64,000 bases of DNA, taken from contig NZ_JACIFV010000004.1 in NCBI RefSeq assembly GCF_014197535.1, positions 124,001-188,000 of the forward strand, written 5' to 3'. Source of the stretch: Rhizobium aethiopicum. GTDB lineage: Bacteria > Pseudomonadota > Alphaproteobacteria > Rhizobiales > Rhizobiaceae. This document shows positions 37,664 through 48,166 of this stretch, in pieces. The stretch's first letter is position 1. Every line of letters starts with the position of its first letter. Position numbers and translations under genes: made by a program. The notes below the pieces were generated by a model, which saw only the letters and a program-made list of their open reading frames with translations, searched no databases and was not told the DNA's origin.

Positions 37664-38542
37664 TCATTTCAGCGGAATCACGTCGACCGCCTGAACGGCG
37701 CGCTGGCCGCCATAGCTCTTCAATACGCCGATGACGGGCACGACGTCGGAATAGTCGCGGCCATAGGCGACGACGATATGGTCCATACCGGCGGGAATGT
37801 TGTTGGTCGGGTCGAGCTCGATCCAGCCGATCGTCTCGCCGCACCAGACCCGCACCCAGGCATGCATGGCGTCTGCCCCTTCCAGCCGTTCCTTGCCGGG
37901 GGGCGGAATGGTGCGCAGGAAACCGGAGACGTAGCCGGCCGGAATGCCGAGGCTTCTGAGCGCCAGGATCATGACGTGGGTGAAATCCTGGCAGACGCCG
38001 CGTTTGAGCCTGAACGCTTCGAGCGGAGTCGTGTCCACTGTCGTCGCGTCGGAATCGTAGGTGAAATCCTTATTGATGCGGGCGCAGAGCGCATGAGCGA
38101 TCTGCATGGCTGTCAGCTGGCGCGTGACGCAGCTTCGTGCATAATCGCCAATCTCGCGCGCCTGCGTCAGGCGCGGGCTGTCGCCGAGAAAATGATGCGG
38201 TGAATCCGGCGCCAGCGACCAGACGTCTGATATTTCCTCCGGTAGGTCGGCCAGCAGCGGCGAGAAATCGGCGGCGATCGGCTGGCTTTCGACCTGCACA
38301 CGGGCCTGCATGCGAATGTCGAGGGTCTCGTGCGGCGTCCGCAGCATGAAAGAGGTGGCGGGATGTTGAAAGAAATCGACGAAATGCGACTGCTCGTCCG
38401 GCGTCGGTGAGACGGTGATCGAGCCGGCGACCAGGCGTTGCCGATTACTCAGCGACAGCGGCATCAGTCGCATGACGTGGCGAGCGCCGGAGGCCGGCAC
38501 GTCGTAGCTGTAATTCATGCGGAGCGAGAGATCGTAAAGCAC
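37664..38542 (-). CDS. Transglutaminase-like protein of the amidoligase operon
   Basis: The 292 residues show an N-terminal beta-sandwich (YDLSLRMNYSYDVPASGARH) and a transglutaminase core with the catalytic triad as Cys in RGVCQDFTHVMI, His in DAMHAWVRVW and Asp in IELDPTNN. No signal peptide is visible. In such operons the transglutaminase is predicted to cut or exchange amide bonds made by the partner ligases. It starts five bases after the ATP-grasp/alpha-E gene stops, so the two are co-translated. Confidence 0.92.
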   Translation of the reverse strand: MLYDLSLRMNYSYDVPASGARHVMRLMPLSLSNRQRLVAGSITVSPTPDEQSHFVDFFQHPATSFMLRTPHETLDIRMQARVQVESQPIAADFSPLLADLPEEISDVWSLAPDSPHHFLGDSPRLTQAREIGDYARSCVTRQLTAMQIAHALCARINKDFTYDSDATTVDTTPLEAFRLKRGVCQDFTHVMILALRSLGIPAGYVSGFLRTIPPPGKERLEGADAMHAWVRVWCGETIGWIELDPTNNIPAGMDHIVVAYGRDYSDVVPVIGVLKSYGGQRAVQAVDVIPLK

Positions 38543-38547
38543 CGCCG

Positions 38548-40965
38548 TTACCCGAGATAGGTCTGGGCGAGCAGATCGGAAAGCTGCTCCAATTCGCGTT
38601 CGAACCGCTGGTAGACCTCGACTCCCATGCCCTCCGGCGTCATCACCGCCAGGCCGGAATGAAGCCGCATCGCCTCGCGGTAGAAGGGCGACATCTGCCC
38701 ATTGATCAGGGCGTTCGGCAATTGCTCGACCTCATGGTGGATCTCGTTCACCTGGAAGAGGACCGAGCGGGGATTGAGGGGATCGAGCGCCAACAGGTCG
38801 GTGACGGTCAGCCGCGCGGTATTGACGTTGTAGCGACGACGGTGGGTCATGACGCTGTCGCCGATCTCGAGCAGCATGTCGAGCGCGCCGTCGGGCGCTT
38901 CCGGGCCGGACATGTGGCCGAGCAGGCGCGTCATGTGCAGGCCGCGCTCGATATAGCGGCCGAGCGACAGGAAGCGCCAGCCCATGAAGCGGTACATGTT
39001 TTCGTGCACGAGGCCGGCAAAGCCGGCCAGCTTGCGCAGGAGGATCGTCATCGCATGGCTGGCGTCATCGCCGGCCGTGACGGTGGCGTGAAAGCGGCGG
39101 GCGGTCTTGGCGAGATCGTTGAGAGCGAGCCAACCATCGGGCGAGAAGCGGTCGCGGATGTTGCTCGCCGAATAGACGGCGCTGTCGATGTTGCGCAGGA
39201 GCTTCTCGGGCACGGGCTCGGCGGTATCGATATCGACGGCCGCGAGATAGGCGGAGACATCGGCGAGCAGCGGCTGGCTCGGATCGGCGGCTTCGGCAAA
39301 ACGCGCATGCCAGGCGCGCAGGATGCGCAGCGCCCCTTCGGCGCGTTCGATGTAGCGGCCGAGCCAGAACAGGTTGTCGGCCGCCCGGCTCGGCAGGCTG
39401 CCAGGCATGTTGCGGGTGAAGCTGCCTTCGGCCGGCAGCAGGGTGTGACGCTCGACCGGCTTGTCGCTGACGATCCAGACGTCGGCGGCTGCTCCGCCGG
39501 ACTGCATGGCGATCGCCGAGACGTCGGCACCGGAGCCGATGCGGGCAAAACCGCCGGGCATGATCTGCCAGCCGTTTGCCGTGCGGGCAGCGAAAACGCG
39601 CAGCGACATCGGCCGCGGCACGAGTTTGCCGTTCACCCAGGCGGGCGTCGTCGACAGTGTGACGACTTCCTGACCGACCAGTTTCTGACCGTCCGAATTC
39701 AGCCAATCGGCAATGGAGTCCTTGGCGGTCGCCCGCAGCGACGAGCCGAGCACGGATTCGCCGTTGTCGTCGAAGAAGGGCGCACGGGAATAGGCCGGGC
39801 CGATCACCATTTTCTCGATATTCTTCGCGACTTGCTCGCGCTCTTCCTTCTGGCCGCACCACCAGGTGGCGATCGAGGGCAGTTTCAGATCCTGTCCGAG
39901 CAGATGCCGGCAGATGGTCGGCATGAAGGCGAGAAGCGCCCGGGTTTCGAGAATGCCGGTGCCGAGCGCGTTGACGATGGTGACGCTTTCGGCGCGCAGC
40001 GCCTCCACCAGACCGGGCGTGCCGATATGCGAATTCTGGTTCAGCTCCAGCGGGTCGGCAAAGGCCGAATCGAGGCGGCGCCAGAGCACGCCGATCGGCT
40101 TCAGGCCGGCGACGGTTCGCACCATGACGCGGCCCTTGACGACGGCGAGATCCTCGCCCTCGAGCAGCATGAAGCCGAGATAGCGGGCGATGTAGGCGTG
40201 TTCGTAATAGGTCTCGTTGGCGGGGCCCGGCGTCAGGACGGCGATGCGGTCGTCGCCCGAATGTTTCATGTCCTGCAGCGCATCGCGGAAGCCGCCGAAG
40301 AAGGAGGCGAGGCGGTGGACGGGCGTTTCGGCGTAGATATCCGAGAAGGCTCGGGTCGTCGCGACACGGTTTTCTAGCGCGAAGCCGGCGCCGGAGGGAG
40401 CCTGGGTGCGGTCTGCCAGCACCCACCAATTGCCGTCAGGCCCGCGGCCGATCTCGAAGGCGCAGAAGTGCAGATAGTGGCCGGATGCCGGCCGGATGCC
40501 GGCCAGCGGGCGCTGAAATTCGGGATTGGCGGCGATCAGCGCCGGCGGCAGCAATCCTTCCTCGACCAGCCGGTTCTCGCCGTAGATATCGGCAATGATC
40601 GCCTCCAGCAGATCGGCGCGCTGAACGAGACCGGCCGACAGCGCCTGCCATTCGCGCTCGTCGATCAGCACCGGGATATGCGAGATCGGCCAGGCGCGTT
40701 CGCCGGCTCCCTTGCTGCCATAGGCACGGTAGAAGACGCCGGCGTCTCTGAGATAGCGGTCGGCGCGGGCGAAACGCTCCGCGAGATCCTTTTCCGGCAT
40801 TGCGCCCAGATGCGAGAGGAAACGCTGCCAGACGGGCCGGACCGCGCCTTTATTGTCGACCATCTCGTCTGCGGTGCCGGGAAGCGGCGCATAGCCGAAG
40901 GCCGCATCCTTGCCGATGCTGCTCTCCGCCTCTTGCCTGCGCTCCACTGCCGGTCTCTTACCCAT
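38548..40965 (-). CDS. Circularly permuted ATP-grasp / alpha-E fusion protein
   Basis: The 805-residue protein fuses two modules usually encoded separately: an N-terminal circularly permuted ATP-grasp domain (about 30-480; IPVLIDEREWQALSAGLVQR, VWRRLDSAF-like and PGPANETYYEHAYIARYLG segments) and a C-terminal alpha-E helical domain (about 495-805; ADNLFWLGRYIERAEGALRI, and FLSLGRYIERGLHMTRLL). ATP-grasp enzymes of this class are predicted peptide or amide ligases; the alpha-E domain has no assigned activity. The ATG at 40965 has GAGG eight bases upstream; a GTG at 40980 is also possible. Confidence 0.92.
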   Translation of the reverse strand: MGKRPAVERRQEAESSIGKDAAFGYAPLPGTADEMVDNKGAVRPVWQRFLSHLGAMPEKDLAERFARADRYLRDAGVFYRAYGSKGAGERAWPISHIPVLIDEREWQALSAGLVQRADLLEAIIADIYGENRLVEEGLLPPALIAANPEFQRPLAGIRPASGHYLHFCAFEIGRGPDGNWWVLADRTQAPSGAGFALENRVATTRAFSDIYAETPVHRLASFFGGFRDALQDMKHSGDDRIAVLTPGPANETYYEHAYIARYLGFMLLEGEDLAVVKGRVMVRTVAGLKPIGVLWRRLDSAFADPLELNQNSHIGTPGLVEALRAESVTIVNALGTGILETRALLAFMPTICRHLLGQDLKLPSIATWWCGQKEEREQVAKNIEKMVIGPAYSRAPFFDDNGESVLGSSLRATAKDSIADWLNSDGQKLVGQEVVTLSTTPAWVNGKLVPRPMSLRVFAARTANGWQIMPGGFARIGSGADVSAIAMQSGGAAADVWIVSDKPVERHTLLPAEGSFTRNMPGSLPSRAADNLFWLGRYIERAEGALRILRAWHARFAEAADPSQPLLADVSAYLAAVDIDTAEPVPEKLLRNIDSAVYSASNIRDRFSPDGWLALNDLAKTARRFHATVTAGDDASHAMTILLRKLAGFAGLVHENMYRFMGWRFLSLGRYIERGLHMTRLLGHMSGPEAPDGALDMLLEIGDSVMTHRRRYNVNTARLTVTDLLALDPLNPRSVLFQVNEIHHEVEQLPNALINGQMSPFYREAMRLHSGLAVMTPEGMGVEVYQRFERELEQLSDLLAQTYLG

Positions 40966-41002
40966 CAAACCCAACCTCACCCTCGGCCTCTACCCCCGGG
41001 CC

Positions 41003-44000
41003 TCAAATGCCGGCGGGCCGCCTCAGATCCAGCGTCAGCGGGAATTCCGGCGAACCCGTCTCGGCGCGCGGGATAAAACCGCCCGCCGTATGCCCCCACG
41101 GTTCGAAGCGGGCGAGCCGCCTTGCTTCCGCCTCGTTGCCGTTGACCGGGAAGGTGTCATAGGTCCGGCCGCCCGGATGGGCAACATGATAGATGCAGCC
41201 GCCGATCGAACGCTTCGACCATGTATCATAAATGTCAAAAGTCAAAGGCGTGTTGACCGGCAGTACGGGATGCAGGCCGGAGGCCGGCTGCCACGCCTTG
41301 TAACGGACGCCGGCGACAGACACGCCGGAGGTGCCGGTCGGCGTCAGCGGCAGGATGCGGCCATTGCAGGTGACGGTGTAACGCGCCGTATTGCTGGTTT
41401 CGAACCGCACCTGAAGGCGCTCGACGGACGAGTCGACGTAGCGCACCGTGCCGCCCACGGCGCCTTCTTCGCCCATGACATGCCAGGGCTCCAGCGCCTG
41501 GCGCAGTTCCAGCTTCGAGCCCTCGTATTCGACTTCGCCGCAGTAGGGGAAGCGGAATTCGAGCTGGGCCTTGAACCACTCCGGGCTGACGTCGAAGCCG
41601 TTTTGGCTGAGGTCGGCAAGCACGTCGAGGAAATCCGCCCAGACGAAATGCGGCAGCATGAAACGATCATGCAGGGTCGTGCCCCAGCGGACGAACTTGC
41701 CGTCGGCGGGGTTGACCCAGAAGCGGGCGATCAGCGCGCGGACCAGCAGTTGCTGTGCAAGCGACATGCGGGCATTCGGCGGCATCTCGAAGCCGCGGAA
41801 CTCGATGAGGCCGAGCCTGCCGGTGGGGCCGTCGGGCGAAAACAGCTTGTCGATGCAGATCTCGGCGCGATGGGTATTGCCGGTGACGTCGGTCAACAGG
41901 TTGCGGAACAGGCGATCGACGAGCCAGGGCAGGGGTTGCTGGCCGCGACCGGGCGCGGGGATCTGCGCCATGGCGATCTCCAGCTCGTAGAGGCTGTCGT
42001 GACGCGCTTCATCGATGCGCGGCGCCTGGCTGGTCGGGCCGATGAACATGCCGGAGAAGAGGTAGGAGAGCGATGGGTGGCGCTGCCAGTGGAGGACAAC
42101 GCTCTTCAGGAGATCCGGGCGGCGCAGGAAGGGACTGTTGTTCGGGTTGGCGCTGCCGACGACGACATGGTTGCCGCCGCCGGTACCGGTATGACGGCCG
42201 TCGATCATGAATTTGTCGGCGCCGAGCCTTGTGGCGCGCGCCTCTTCGTAGATCGCCGTGGTGATGTCGACGCATTCCCTCCAGCTCGAAGCCGGATGGA
42301 TGTTGACCTCAATGACACCGGGATCCGGGGCGACCCGGATGACGTTGATGCGCTCATCTTGCGGCGGTGGGTAGCCCTCTATGTGGACGGGAAGCTTCAG
42401 TTCGGTGGCGGCGTTTTCGGCAGCGGCAATCAGCTCGAGATAATCCTCGATGCGTTCTACCGGCGGCATGAAGACGCACAGCCTGCCGTCGCGCGGCTCG
42501 ACCGACATGGCGGTGCGCACTGCGCCGCCAATCTCCCCGAGCGTCTGTTCGATCCGGCCGCGATTGCTCTCGCCGGCATGGAAGGAGGCTTCCGGCATGG
42601 CGCGGCCAGCCGGCACGAAGACATCAGGCAGCGGTTCGCGCGGGATCGTCGGATCGGCGGGATGGATATAGGGATAACGCGCCGGGGGCACATAGGGCAG
42701 GGTGCCGAGCGGCAGGCGATAGCCGATCGGACTGTCGCCCGGAACGAGGAAGATCCTGCCGCGGCGGGTGTTCCATCTCTCGCTGATCCAGACACGGCTT
42801 TCAGCCGCCCTGGCGTTCCATGCCTGAACCGGGAGGACATAACCCGTGGGAACGGTCAGGCCACGGGCGAAGACCCGGGCGATGCGATTGCGTTCCTCGG
42901 GATCCTTGAGCTTCGAATTCGCCGGATCGACGTTTTCGGGAAGATTGCCTTCCTTGATGATCCAGTCGGCAGGGTCCTCATAGGCCGGCTGCACCATGTC
43001 AGGTTTGATCGCCAATTCCTTTGCGATGGCCGTCAGAAACCTCCCGGCATCCTCGGCCGTAACGCCGGTATCCTTGCCTTCTGCGGCGACCAGATCGAGG
43101 TTCTGCCAGATCGGCTTGCCGTCGCGGCGCCAGTAGAGCGAGAAAGTCCAGCGCGGCAGGCTTTCGCCCGGATACCATTTGCCCTGGCCGTAATGCAGGA
43201 AGCCGCCGGGAGCGAAGCGTTCCTGCAGCCGGCGGATCAGGGTGTCGGCCTTTTCACGCTTAGTCGGGCCGACGGCGGCGGTATTCCATTCCTCGGATTG
43301 GAAATCGTCGATCGAGACGAAGGTCGGCTCGCCGCCCATCGTCAGATGCACATCCTCGGCTTCGAGGACACGGTCGACCTTCTCGCCGAGTTCATTGAGC
43401 TCGTTCCAGCTATCATCGGAGAAAGGCTTGGTGATGCGCGGATGTTCGGCGACGCGCGAGACCTTCATATCGAAGGCGAATTCGGTTTCGGCCTCGCCGA
43501 AATAGCCGCCGGAAATCGGGGCAGCGTTGCGGTAATGCGGCGTTGCTGCAAGCGGGATATGGCTTTCGCCGGTCAGAAGGCCGGAGGTCGGATCGAGGCC
43601 GACCCAGCCGGCACCCGGTAGATAGACCTCGGCCCAGGCATGCAGGTCGGTGAAATCGACCTCGGTCCCGGAGGGGCCGTCGAGCGCCTTCAGATCAGGG
43701 GTCAGCTGGATGAGGTAGCCGGAGACGAAGCGGGCGGCGAGGCCGAGATGGCGCAGGATCTGGACGAGCAGCCAGCTGGTGTCGCGGCAGGAGCCCTTGG
43801 CGCTTTCCAGCGTCTCTTCCGGCGTCTGCACACCGGTTTCCATGCGGATGACATAGCCGATCTGCCGCTGCAGGCGGGCGTTCAGACCGACGACCATATC
43901 GATCGTCGGCTGGCCCGGCGACCAGTCGAGCGTCGGCAGCAGCGCCTTGAGGCGCGGGCCGGCCGGTTCCGGCGTCATGTAGATCGACAGATCCTCGCGG

Positions 44001-44329
44001 ATGCTTTCAGGATAGTCGAACGGCCACTTGGTCGCCTCCTCCTCGACGAAGAAGTCGAAGGGATTATAGACCGTCATGTCGGCGACGAGGTCGACCTCGA
44101 TCTTGAACTCGGTCACGGGGTCGGGGAAGACATAGCGGGCGAGGTAGTTGCCGTAGGGGTCCTGCTGCAGGTTGACGAAGTGGTTGGAGGGCGTGACCTT
44201 CAGCGAGTGGCTGAGCACGCTTGTCTTCGAATGCGAGGCCGGTTTCAACCGGATGATCTGTGGGCCGAGGCGGACCGGTTTGTCGTAGGTATAGTGCGTC
44301 AGATGATAGATGCTGGCTTTGATCGACAT
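41003..44329 (-). CDS. Transglutaminase-DUF2126 fusion protein
   Basis: The 1108 residues begin with a transglutaminase N-terminal sandwich ([20 protein letters not shown]) and a transglutaminase core with Cys181 (GSCRDTSW), His230 (DLHAWAEVY) and Asp near 245 (GLDPTSG). From about residue 290 to the end is DUF2126 ([28 protein letters not shown] and [15 protein letters not shown]). DUF2126 has been related to glutamine-synthetase-like COOH-NH2 ligases by others; here that is recalled knowledge. The start has AAGAGAAA just upstream. It leads the three-gene operon. The short 107-bp gap to tctE must hold its promoter. Confidence 0.92.
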   Translation of the reverse strand: MSIKASIYHLTHYTYDKPVRLGPQIIRLKPASHSKTSVLSHSLKVTPSNHFVNLQQDPYGNYLARYVFPDPVTEFKIEVDLVADMTVYNPFDFFVEEEATKWPFDYPESIREDLSIYMTPEPAGPRLKALLPTLDWSPGQPTIDMVVGLNARLQRQIGYVIRMETGVQTPEETLESAKGSCRDTSWLLVQILRHLGLAARFVSGYLIQLTPDLKALDGPSGTEVDFTDLHAWAEVYLPGAGWVGLDPTSGLLTGESHIPLAATPHYRNAAPISGGYFGEAETEFAFDMKVSRVAEHPRITKPFSDDSWNELNELGEKVDRVLEAEDVHLTMGGEPTFVSIDDFQSEEWNTAAVGPTKREKADTLIRRLQERFAPGGFLHYGQGKWYPGESLPRWTFSLYWRRDGKPIWQNLDLVAAEGKDTGVTAEDAGRFLTAIAKELAIKPDMVQPAYEDPADWIIKEGNLPENVDPANSKLKDPEERNRIARVFARGLTVPTGYVLPVQAWNARAAESRVWISERWNTRRGRIFLVPGDSPIGYRLPLGTLPYVPPARYPYIHPADPTIPREPLPDVFVPAGRAMPEASFHAGESNRGRIEQTLGEIGGAVRTAMSVEPRDGRLCVFMPPVERIEDYLELIAAAENAATELKLPVHIEGYPPPQDERINVIRVAPDPGVIEVNIHPASSWRECVDITTAIYEEARATRLGADKFMIDGRHTGTGGGNHVVVGSANPNNSPFLRRPDLLKSVVLHWQRHPSLSYLFSGMFIGPTSQAPRIDEARHDSLYELEIAMAQIPAPGRGQQPLPWLVDRLFRNLLTDVTGNTHRAEICIDKLFSPDGPTGRLGLIEFRGFEMPPNARMSLAQQLLVRALIARFWVNPADGKFVRWGTTLHDRFMLPHFVWADFLDVLADLSQNGFDVSPEWFKAQLEFRFPYCGEVEYEGSKLELRQALEPWHVMGEEGAVGGTVRYVDSSVERLQVRFETSNTARYTVTCNGRILPLTPTGTSGVSVAGVRYKAWQPASGLHPVLPVNTPLTFDIYDTWSKRSIGGCIYHVAHPGGRTYDTFPVNGNEAEARRLARFEPWGHTAGGFIPRAETGSPEFPLTLDLRRPAGI

Positions 44330-44436
44330 ATTTCTCTTTTGTCCGGCGCGCATCGTTGTGCGGCTTGCTGTTCCCGAAGTCAGTGTGTGCAATGCAGCGA
44401 AAGAAAGCAAGGGCGGAACGCCGGGGACCCGCCGGT

Positions 44437-45819
44437 TTATACCGCCTTGGCGAAGGTGACCACCGCCTTCAGGCCCTTGCCGCCCGCGCCCGGCTCCAGC
44501 GTTAAGGCGGCGTTGAAAAGATTGGCGATTTCTTCGACGATCGGCAGGCCGAGGCCGGCGCCGGGCGCGCCGGAATCATTGCCGCGCGAAAAGCGCCTGC
44601 GGACCGCCTCCAGCTTCTCACTGGGAATACCGGGACCATTGTCCTCGACTTCGAGACGAACCGTGTCGGCGGCTGCGATGATGCGGACGGTGACTTCAGC
44701 CCCCTTGCCGGCATAGGCGATGGCGTTGCCGGCGAGATTGCGCAGCATCTCGCCGATCAGCAGCGGCTCGGCGCGGATCATGGCCGGGCTTTCGCCCTCG
44801 AAGCCGAGATCGATGCCGGCGACGGCGGCCGCCGGGATCTGCTCGCCGGTGATTTCCTGGGCGATTGCCCCAAGGTCGATGGCGGAGGCGGTCAGCGCCT
44901 CCTTGGCGGTGGCGGCGTCGATCTTCGCCATCAGGAGAAGCTGGGCAAGGATGCGCTCGGCATGCGCCACGGCCTGGTCTCCCTTCAGCGCCGCCGCCTG
45001 GGCTTCATCGAGCGTGCCGGCGCGGGCCGAAAGGGCGAGCTGGGTACGGATGATCGCTAAGGGCGTGCGAAGCTGATGGCTGGCATTGCCGGTGAAATTG
45101 CGCAGCGCATCGAGGGCCGACTGCAGGCGGACCATGAAGGAATTCACCGTATCGACCAGCGGATCGACCTCGCTCGGCACGGTTTGTTCGATCGGATGCA
45201 GATCGTCAGGACTGCGTTCGCCGATGGCGTCCCCGAGCTTGTAGAGCGGGCGGAGCGCCACCGTGACCGATATCCAGACGATGACCGCCGCGCCCAAGAT
45301 CATGAAGGCGAGACGCAGCGCCGAACGTACGAGAATCGCCTGCGTCAATTGCCGGCGAGCGATGGTGGTTTCGGCGACCGTCACGACGAAGGGCACGGAG
45401 CGGATCCCCGTCGAAGCCGAGCGCTCGAGCGTGGCGATGCGGATGGGCTCGCCGCGAAAGCTGTCATCGGCGAAGGCTGCGGCATTGCCGGGCGTCTTCT
45501 TCAGGACCGGCAGGGATTGATAGCCGGTGATGAATTGACCCGGAGGGCCGTCAACGCGGTAGAAGACCCGGTCCTGCGCCGCCGAGGTCAGCATTTCCAG
45601 GGCGACATAGGGAATGTCGACCTGCAATGTCCCGTCTTCGGCGACGACGACGCGTTCGGCAATTGCCAGAGCAGAGCCGGCGAGCACGCGGTCGGAGACG
45701 ATATTCGACGTCTTGACCGCCTCGCGATAGGTATCGGCGAGCGCCAGCGTGCCGATGACGGCGGTCGAAATGAGCAGCCAGAAGAGCAGCCGGCGCCTGA
45801 GGGAATAGGCGGCTTTCAT
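44437..45819 (-). CDS. tctE: Sensor histidine kinase, TctE family
   Basis: The 460-residue kinase has helices near 11-29 and 168-188, a periplasmic sensor between them (about 30-165, TctE type), a HAMP segment, HisKA with the phosphorylated His248 ([10 protein letters not shown]), and an ATPase domain with [19 protein letters not shown] and AGLGLPIV. TctE kinases sense tricarboxylates and activate tctCBA through TctD. The ATG overlaps the stop of the upstream regulator gene as ATGA. That regulator is truncated in this window, so the kinase may have lost its cognate receiver. Confidence 0.92.
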   Translation of the reverse strand: MKAAYSLRRRLLFWLLISTAVIGTLALADTYREAVKTSNIVSDRVLAGSALAIAERVVVAEDGTLQVDIPYVALEMLTSAAQDRVFYRVDGPPGQFITGYQSLPVLKKTPGNAAAFADDSFRGEPIRIATLERSASTGIRSVPFVVTVAETTIARRQLTQAILVRSALRLAFMILGAAVIVWISVTVALRPLYKLGDAIGERSPDDLHPIEQTVPSEVDPLVDTVNSFMVRLQSALDALRNFTGNASHQLRTPLAIIRTQLALSARAGTLDEAQAAALKGDQAVAHAERILAQLLLMAKIDAATAKEALTASAIDLGAIAQEITGEQIPAAAVAGIDLGFEGESPAMIRAEPLLIGEMLRNLAGNAIAYAGKGAEVTVRIIAAADTVRLEVEDNGPGIPSEKLEAVRRRFSRGNDSGAPGAGLGLPIVEEIANLFNAALTLEPGAGGKGLKAVVTFAKAV

Positions 45820-46301
45820 GAGGCCTCGGGCAGCTTGTCGAGATAGTAGCCGATCCCGCGGGCGGTCTTGACCGTCAGGCCGTGCGGCGAGAGGCGTTTC
45901 CTCAGCCGGCTGACATATTGCTCGATCGCGTTTGCGGAAATGTCGTCGTCGAAGGCTGTCAGCGACTGGATGATCGCCTCCTTGGCCACGACCTTGCCGG
46001 CCCGCATGAAGAGGATTTCGAGCAAGCCGAGTTCGCGGGCGGGAATATCAAGAGGGGTGTCGCCTGATGAAAAGGTGCGGGAATTAAGGTCGAAAGAAAT
46101 GCCGCCGAAGCCGACGGTCGCCGAACGCAGCCCGGCCTGGCGGCGCAGCAGCACGCGTACGCGGGCCTCGAATTCGGCAATATCGAAAGGCTTGATCAGA
46201 TAATCATCGGCGCCGAGATCGAGACCCTTCACCCGTTCTTCCGGCGTGCCGCGCGCCGTCAGGATGAGGACGGCTGCCTGGTTCTGCCGGGCGCGCGGCA
46301 T
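45816..46301 (-). pseudogene. tctD: TctD-like response regulator lacking its N-terminal half-receiver
   Basis: The frame encodes the last part of a receiver domain (AAVLILTARGTPEERVKGLD then LGADDYLIKPF) and a complete OmpR-type winged-helix DNA-binding domain (LDIPARELGLLEILFMRAGK, VEQYVSRLRKRLSPHGLTV-like, TARGIGYYLD). Roughly the first 65-70 residues are missing, including the acidic pocket and the phosphorylated aspartate. Upstream sequence abruptly becomes a class III cyclase N-terminus in another frame (junction about 46285-46300). The ATG here has no good ribosome site. I infer a deletion that joined two genes; the product, if made, could not be phosphorylated normally. Confidence 0.8.
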
Positions 46302-46500
46302 TCACCACGCTCTGGAATTCGGCAAGGATGCCATCGCCGGTGAGTTTGACGATCCGGCCCTTGTAGTCCGAAATACGAACGTCAACCAACTCGCAGCGAT
46401 GGCGGTTCAGCGCCTGCAAGGTGCCTGACTCATCAATGCCCATCAGTCGGCTGTAGCCGACGACATCCGCAGCGAGAATAGCGCTCAGTCGTCGTTCCAT
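46297..46500 (-). pseudogene. 5' fragment of a class III adenylate/guanylate cyclase gene
   Basis: From the ATG at 46500, with GGAGGGG upstream, the frame encodes MERRLSAILAADVVGYSRLM and continues through LTGDGILAEF and FQSVVNA. This is the start of a cytoplasmic cyclase family common in rhizobia, with both metal aspartates. After about 68 residues homology stops at the junction with the tctD fragment and the frame runs on as nonsense to 46204. The promoter and start look intact, so this fragment may now drive transcription into tctE. Confidence 0.8.
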
Positions 46501-46698
46501 GACCCCTCCCATGGGTCTTCCCAGGTCAATCTAGCTTTTTTAGAGTTTTTTGTCGCGTATAGTCGTCTCCCGAAGAAGTAAATTCGGGCGGCTTCGACGT
46601 TTTGACGCGGCAGCGCACCCTATATCGTCCCAAATCTTCATCAATACTCAAAACGGGTGAAGGATGACGCGGAATCATAATCATTTATGGTCAAAGGG

Positions 46699-46713
46699 GT
46701 GTCGGACCGACAC
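46699..46713. promoter_or_regulatory. Perfect 15-bp palindrome, operator-like
   Basis: GTGTCGG-A-CCGACAC is a perfect 7-bp inverted repeat around a single base, located 75-90 bp before the binding-protein gene and 200 bp before the cyclase fragment. Its position between divergent genes suits a regulator site; the protein that might bind is unknown. Confidence 0.4.
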
Positions 46714-46787
46714 GTTGGCTGCTGCGGATCCGTCGCAATACAGGCGACGCTCGCTGCAGGTCCGGTCACGCCCTTGCTCCTCTCTGT

Positions 46788-47873
46788 ATGCTCAGGCATT
46801 GTTGCTGCATGAGGAGAATTTTCATCTTGCTGCTGGCGTTCTGGCCGGGTTGCGTGCTGGCCGACCAAGCCTTCTATCCGGCGAAGTCGGGCAATACAGC
46901 CGCACCGGTGCTGACGGTCTATTCTTCGCTCGACGAGCCCTTGGCGCAGCCGATGATCCGGGGGTTCCAGGAGGCCAATCCTGATGTCGCGGTCAGATAT
47001 GAGGACATGCTGACCGGCGAAATCTACGACCGGATCGTCAGGGAAACGGATGCAGGCGGCAAAACGGCGGATTTTGCCTTTTCCTCGGCGATGGACCTGC
47101 AGGTGAAGCTTTCCAACGACGGCTATGCGCAGGTCAGCAATCTGCCGATGAGTGCTGCTTGGCCGACATGGGCGAATTGGCGCAATACCGCCTATGCGTT
47201 GACCTTCGAGCCGGCGGTGTTCGTCTATCACAAGCCGAGCTTCGCGCACGAGCCGGTGCCGAGCTCGCGTGCGGAACTCGTCGACTATCTGAAGCGCAAG
47301 GGCAATGCGGTCTATGGCCGGATCAGCACTTACGATATCGAGCGCTCCGGTGTCGGTTTTCTCTTCATGGCGCGCGACCAGGAGCAATTCGGCGACATCT
47401 GGTCGGTGATCGGCGCGATGGGTGCGGCCGGCGTCAAACTTTACTCGACGAGCTCTGCGATCCTCGAACGCGTGGCCGACGGGCGCTTCGTGCTCGGTTA
47501 TAATATTCTCGGTTCTTACGCCGCTGACTGGGCTTCGCGGCACCCGGATGTCGGCATCGTGCTGCCGAAGGACTATACGGTGGTGATGTCGCGCATCGGG
47601 CTGGTGCCGCAGGCTGCAGCCGAGCCGGAACTCGGGCGCCGCTACCTTGCCTTTTTCATGTCGAAGGTGGGCCAGACGATCATGGCGCGCGAGCTGCAGA
47701 TCCCGGCCGTCAGCCCGGAGGTGGCGGGCGAAAACACTGCCAATACGCTGCAGGAACTGCTCGGCGCCCAACTTCGGCCGGTGCCGGTCAGTCCCGGGCT
47801 GATGGTCTATCTCGACCAGGTAAAGCGTGCGCGGCTGATCGCGCATTGGAACGAGGTTCTGCGGGCACAGTGA
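46788..47873 (+). CDS. Periplasmic binding protein (iron/polyamine-type), tct-associated
   Basis: A signal peptide (ending about GCVLA) leads a class II periplasmic binding protein of 361 residues with LTVYSSLDEPLAQPMIRGFQ, DFAFSSAMDLQVKLSNDGY, and PKDYTVVMSRIGLVP. Similar proteins are encoded beside tctDE in other proteobacteria, where they may help sensing rather than transport; no ABC permease is nearby. The ATG at 46788 or the one at 46809 could be the start, and neither has a strong ribosome site. Confidence 0.82.
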   Translation: MLRHCCCMRRIFILLLAFWPGCVLADQAFYPAKSGNTAAPVLTVYSSLDEPLAQPMIRGFQEANPDVAVRYEDMLTGEIYDRIVRETDAGGKTADFAFSSAMDLQVKLSNDGYAQVSNLPMSAAWPTWANWRNTAYALTFEPAVFVYHKPSFAHEPVPSSRAELVDYLKRKGNAVYGRISTYDIERSGVGFLFMARDQEQFGDIWSVIGAMGAAGVKLYSTSSAILERVADGRFVLGYNILGSYAADWASRHPDVGIVLPKDYTVVMSRIGLVPQAAAEPELGRRYLAFFMSKVGQTIMARELQIPAVSPEVAGENTANTLQELLGAQLRPVPVSPGLMVYLDQVKRARLIAHWNEVLRAQ

Positions 47874-48166
47874 AGAAGGCCAGGTTTCGGCCGCTTCATG
47901 ACATCAATATCTGTTACTCCTCGGCGGGCTGCTGGCCCAATTACGGCAAAAAAGTGGCTTCTCCTTCTGGATATCTTGCCGATGTCAGCTAGATGACAGG
48001 TTGTTGTGGTGGCTTTGGCTACTTCTTCTCCGTGGAGGCGGAGAATTGAAGCCTTGGGAGGCATTCCGCTCGTCATTCAGGACAACTGCGTCCGCTGGCC
48101 GGCCACCCCTCCCGATTCACTCGAGAATAACAGGCGGTTCGCTCAATCGCCCACGGAGGACACATC

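Noticed and set aside
40910..43621. A 903-residue plus-strand open frame
   Set aside because: It is antisense to the transglutaminase-DUF2126 gene, which has intact catalytic motifs and operon context.
46204..46512. A 102-residue open frame as a complete small cyclase-like protein
   Set aside because: Only the first 68 residues after the ATG at 46500 match a cyclase. The rest is out-of-frame response-regulator sequence rich in Arg, Gly and Pro, so it is a truncated gene rather than a functional small protein.
46641..47846. Long minus-strand open frame opposite the binding protein gene
   Set aside because: It mirrors the codon positions of the plus-strand gene, which has a signal peptide and family motifs; the minus frame has none.
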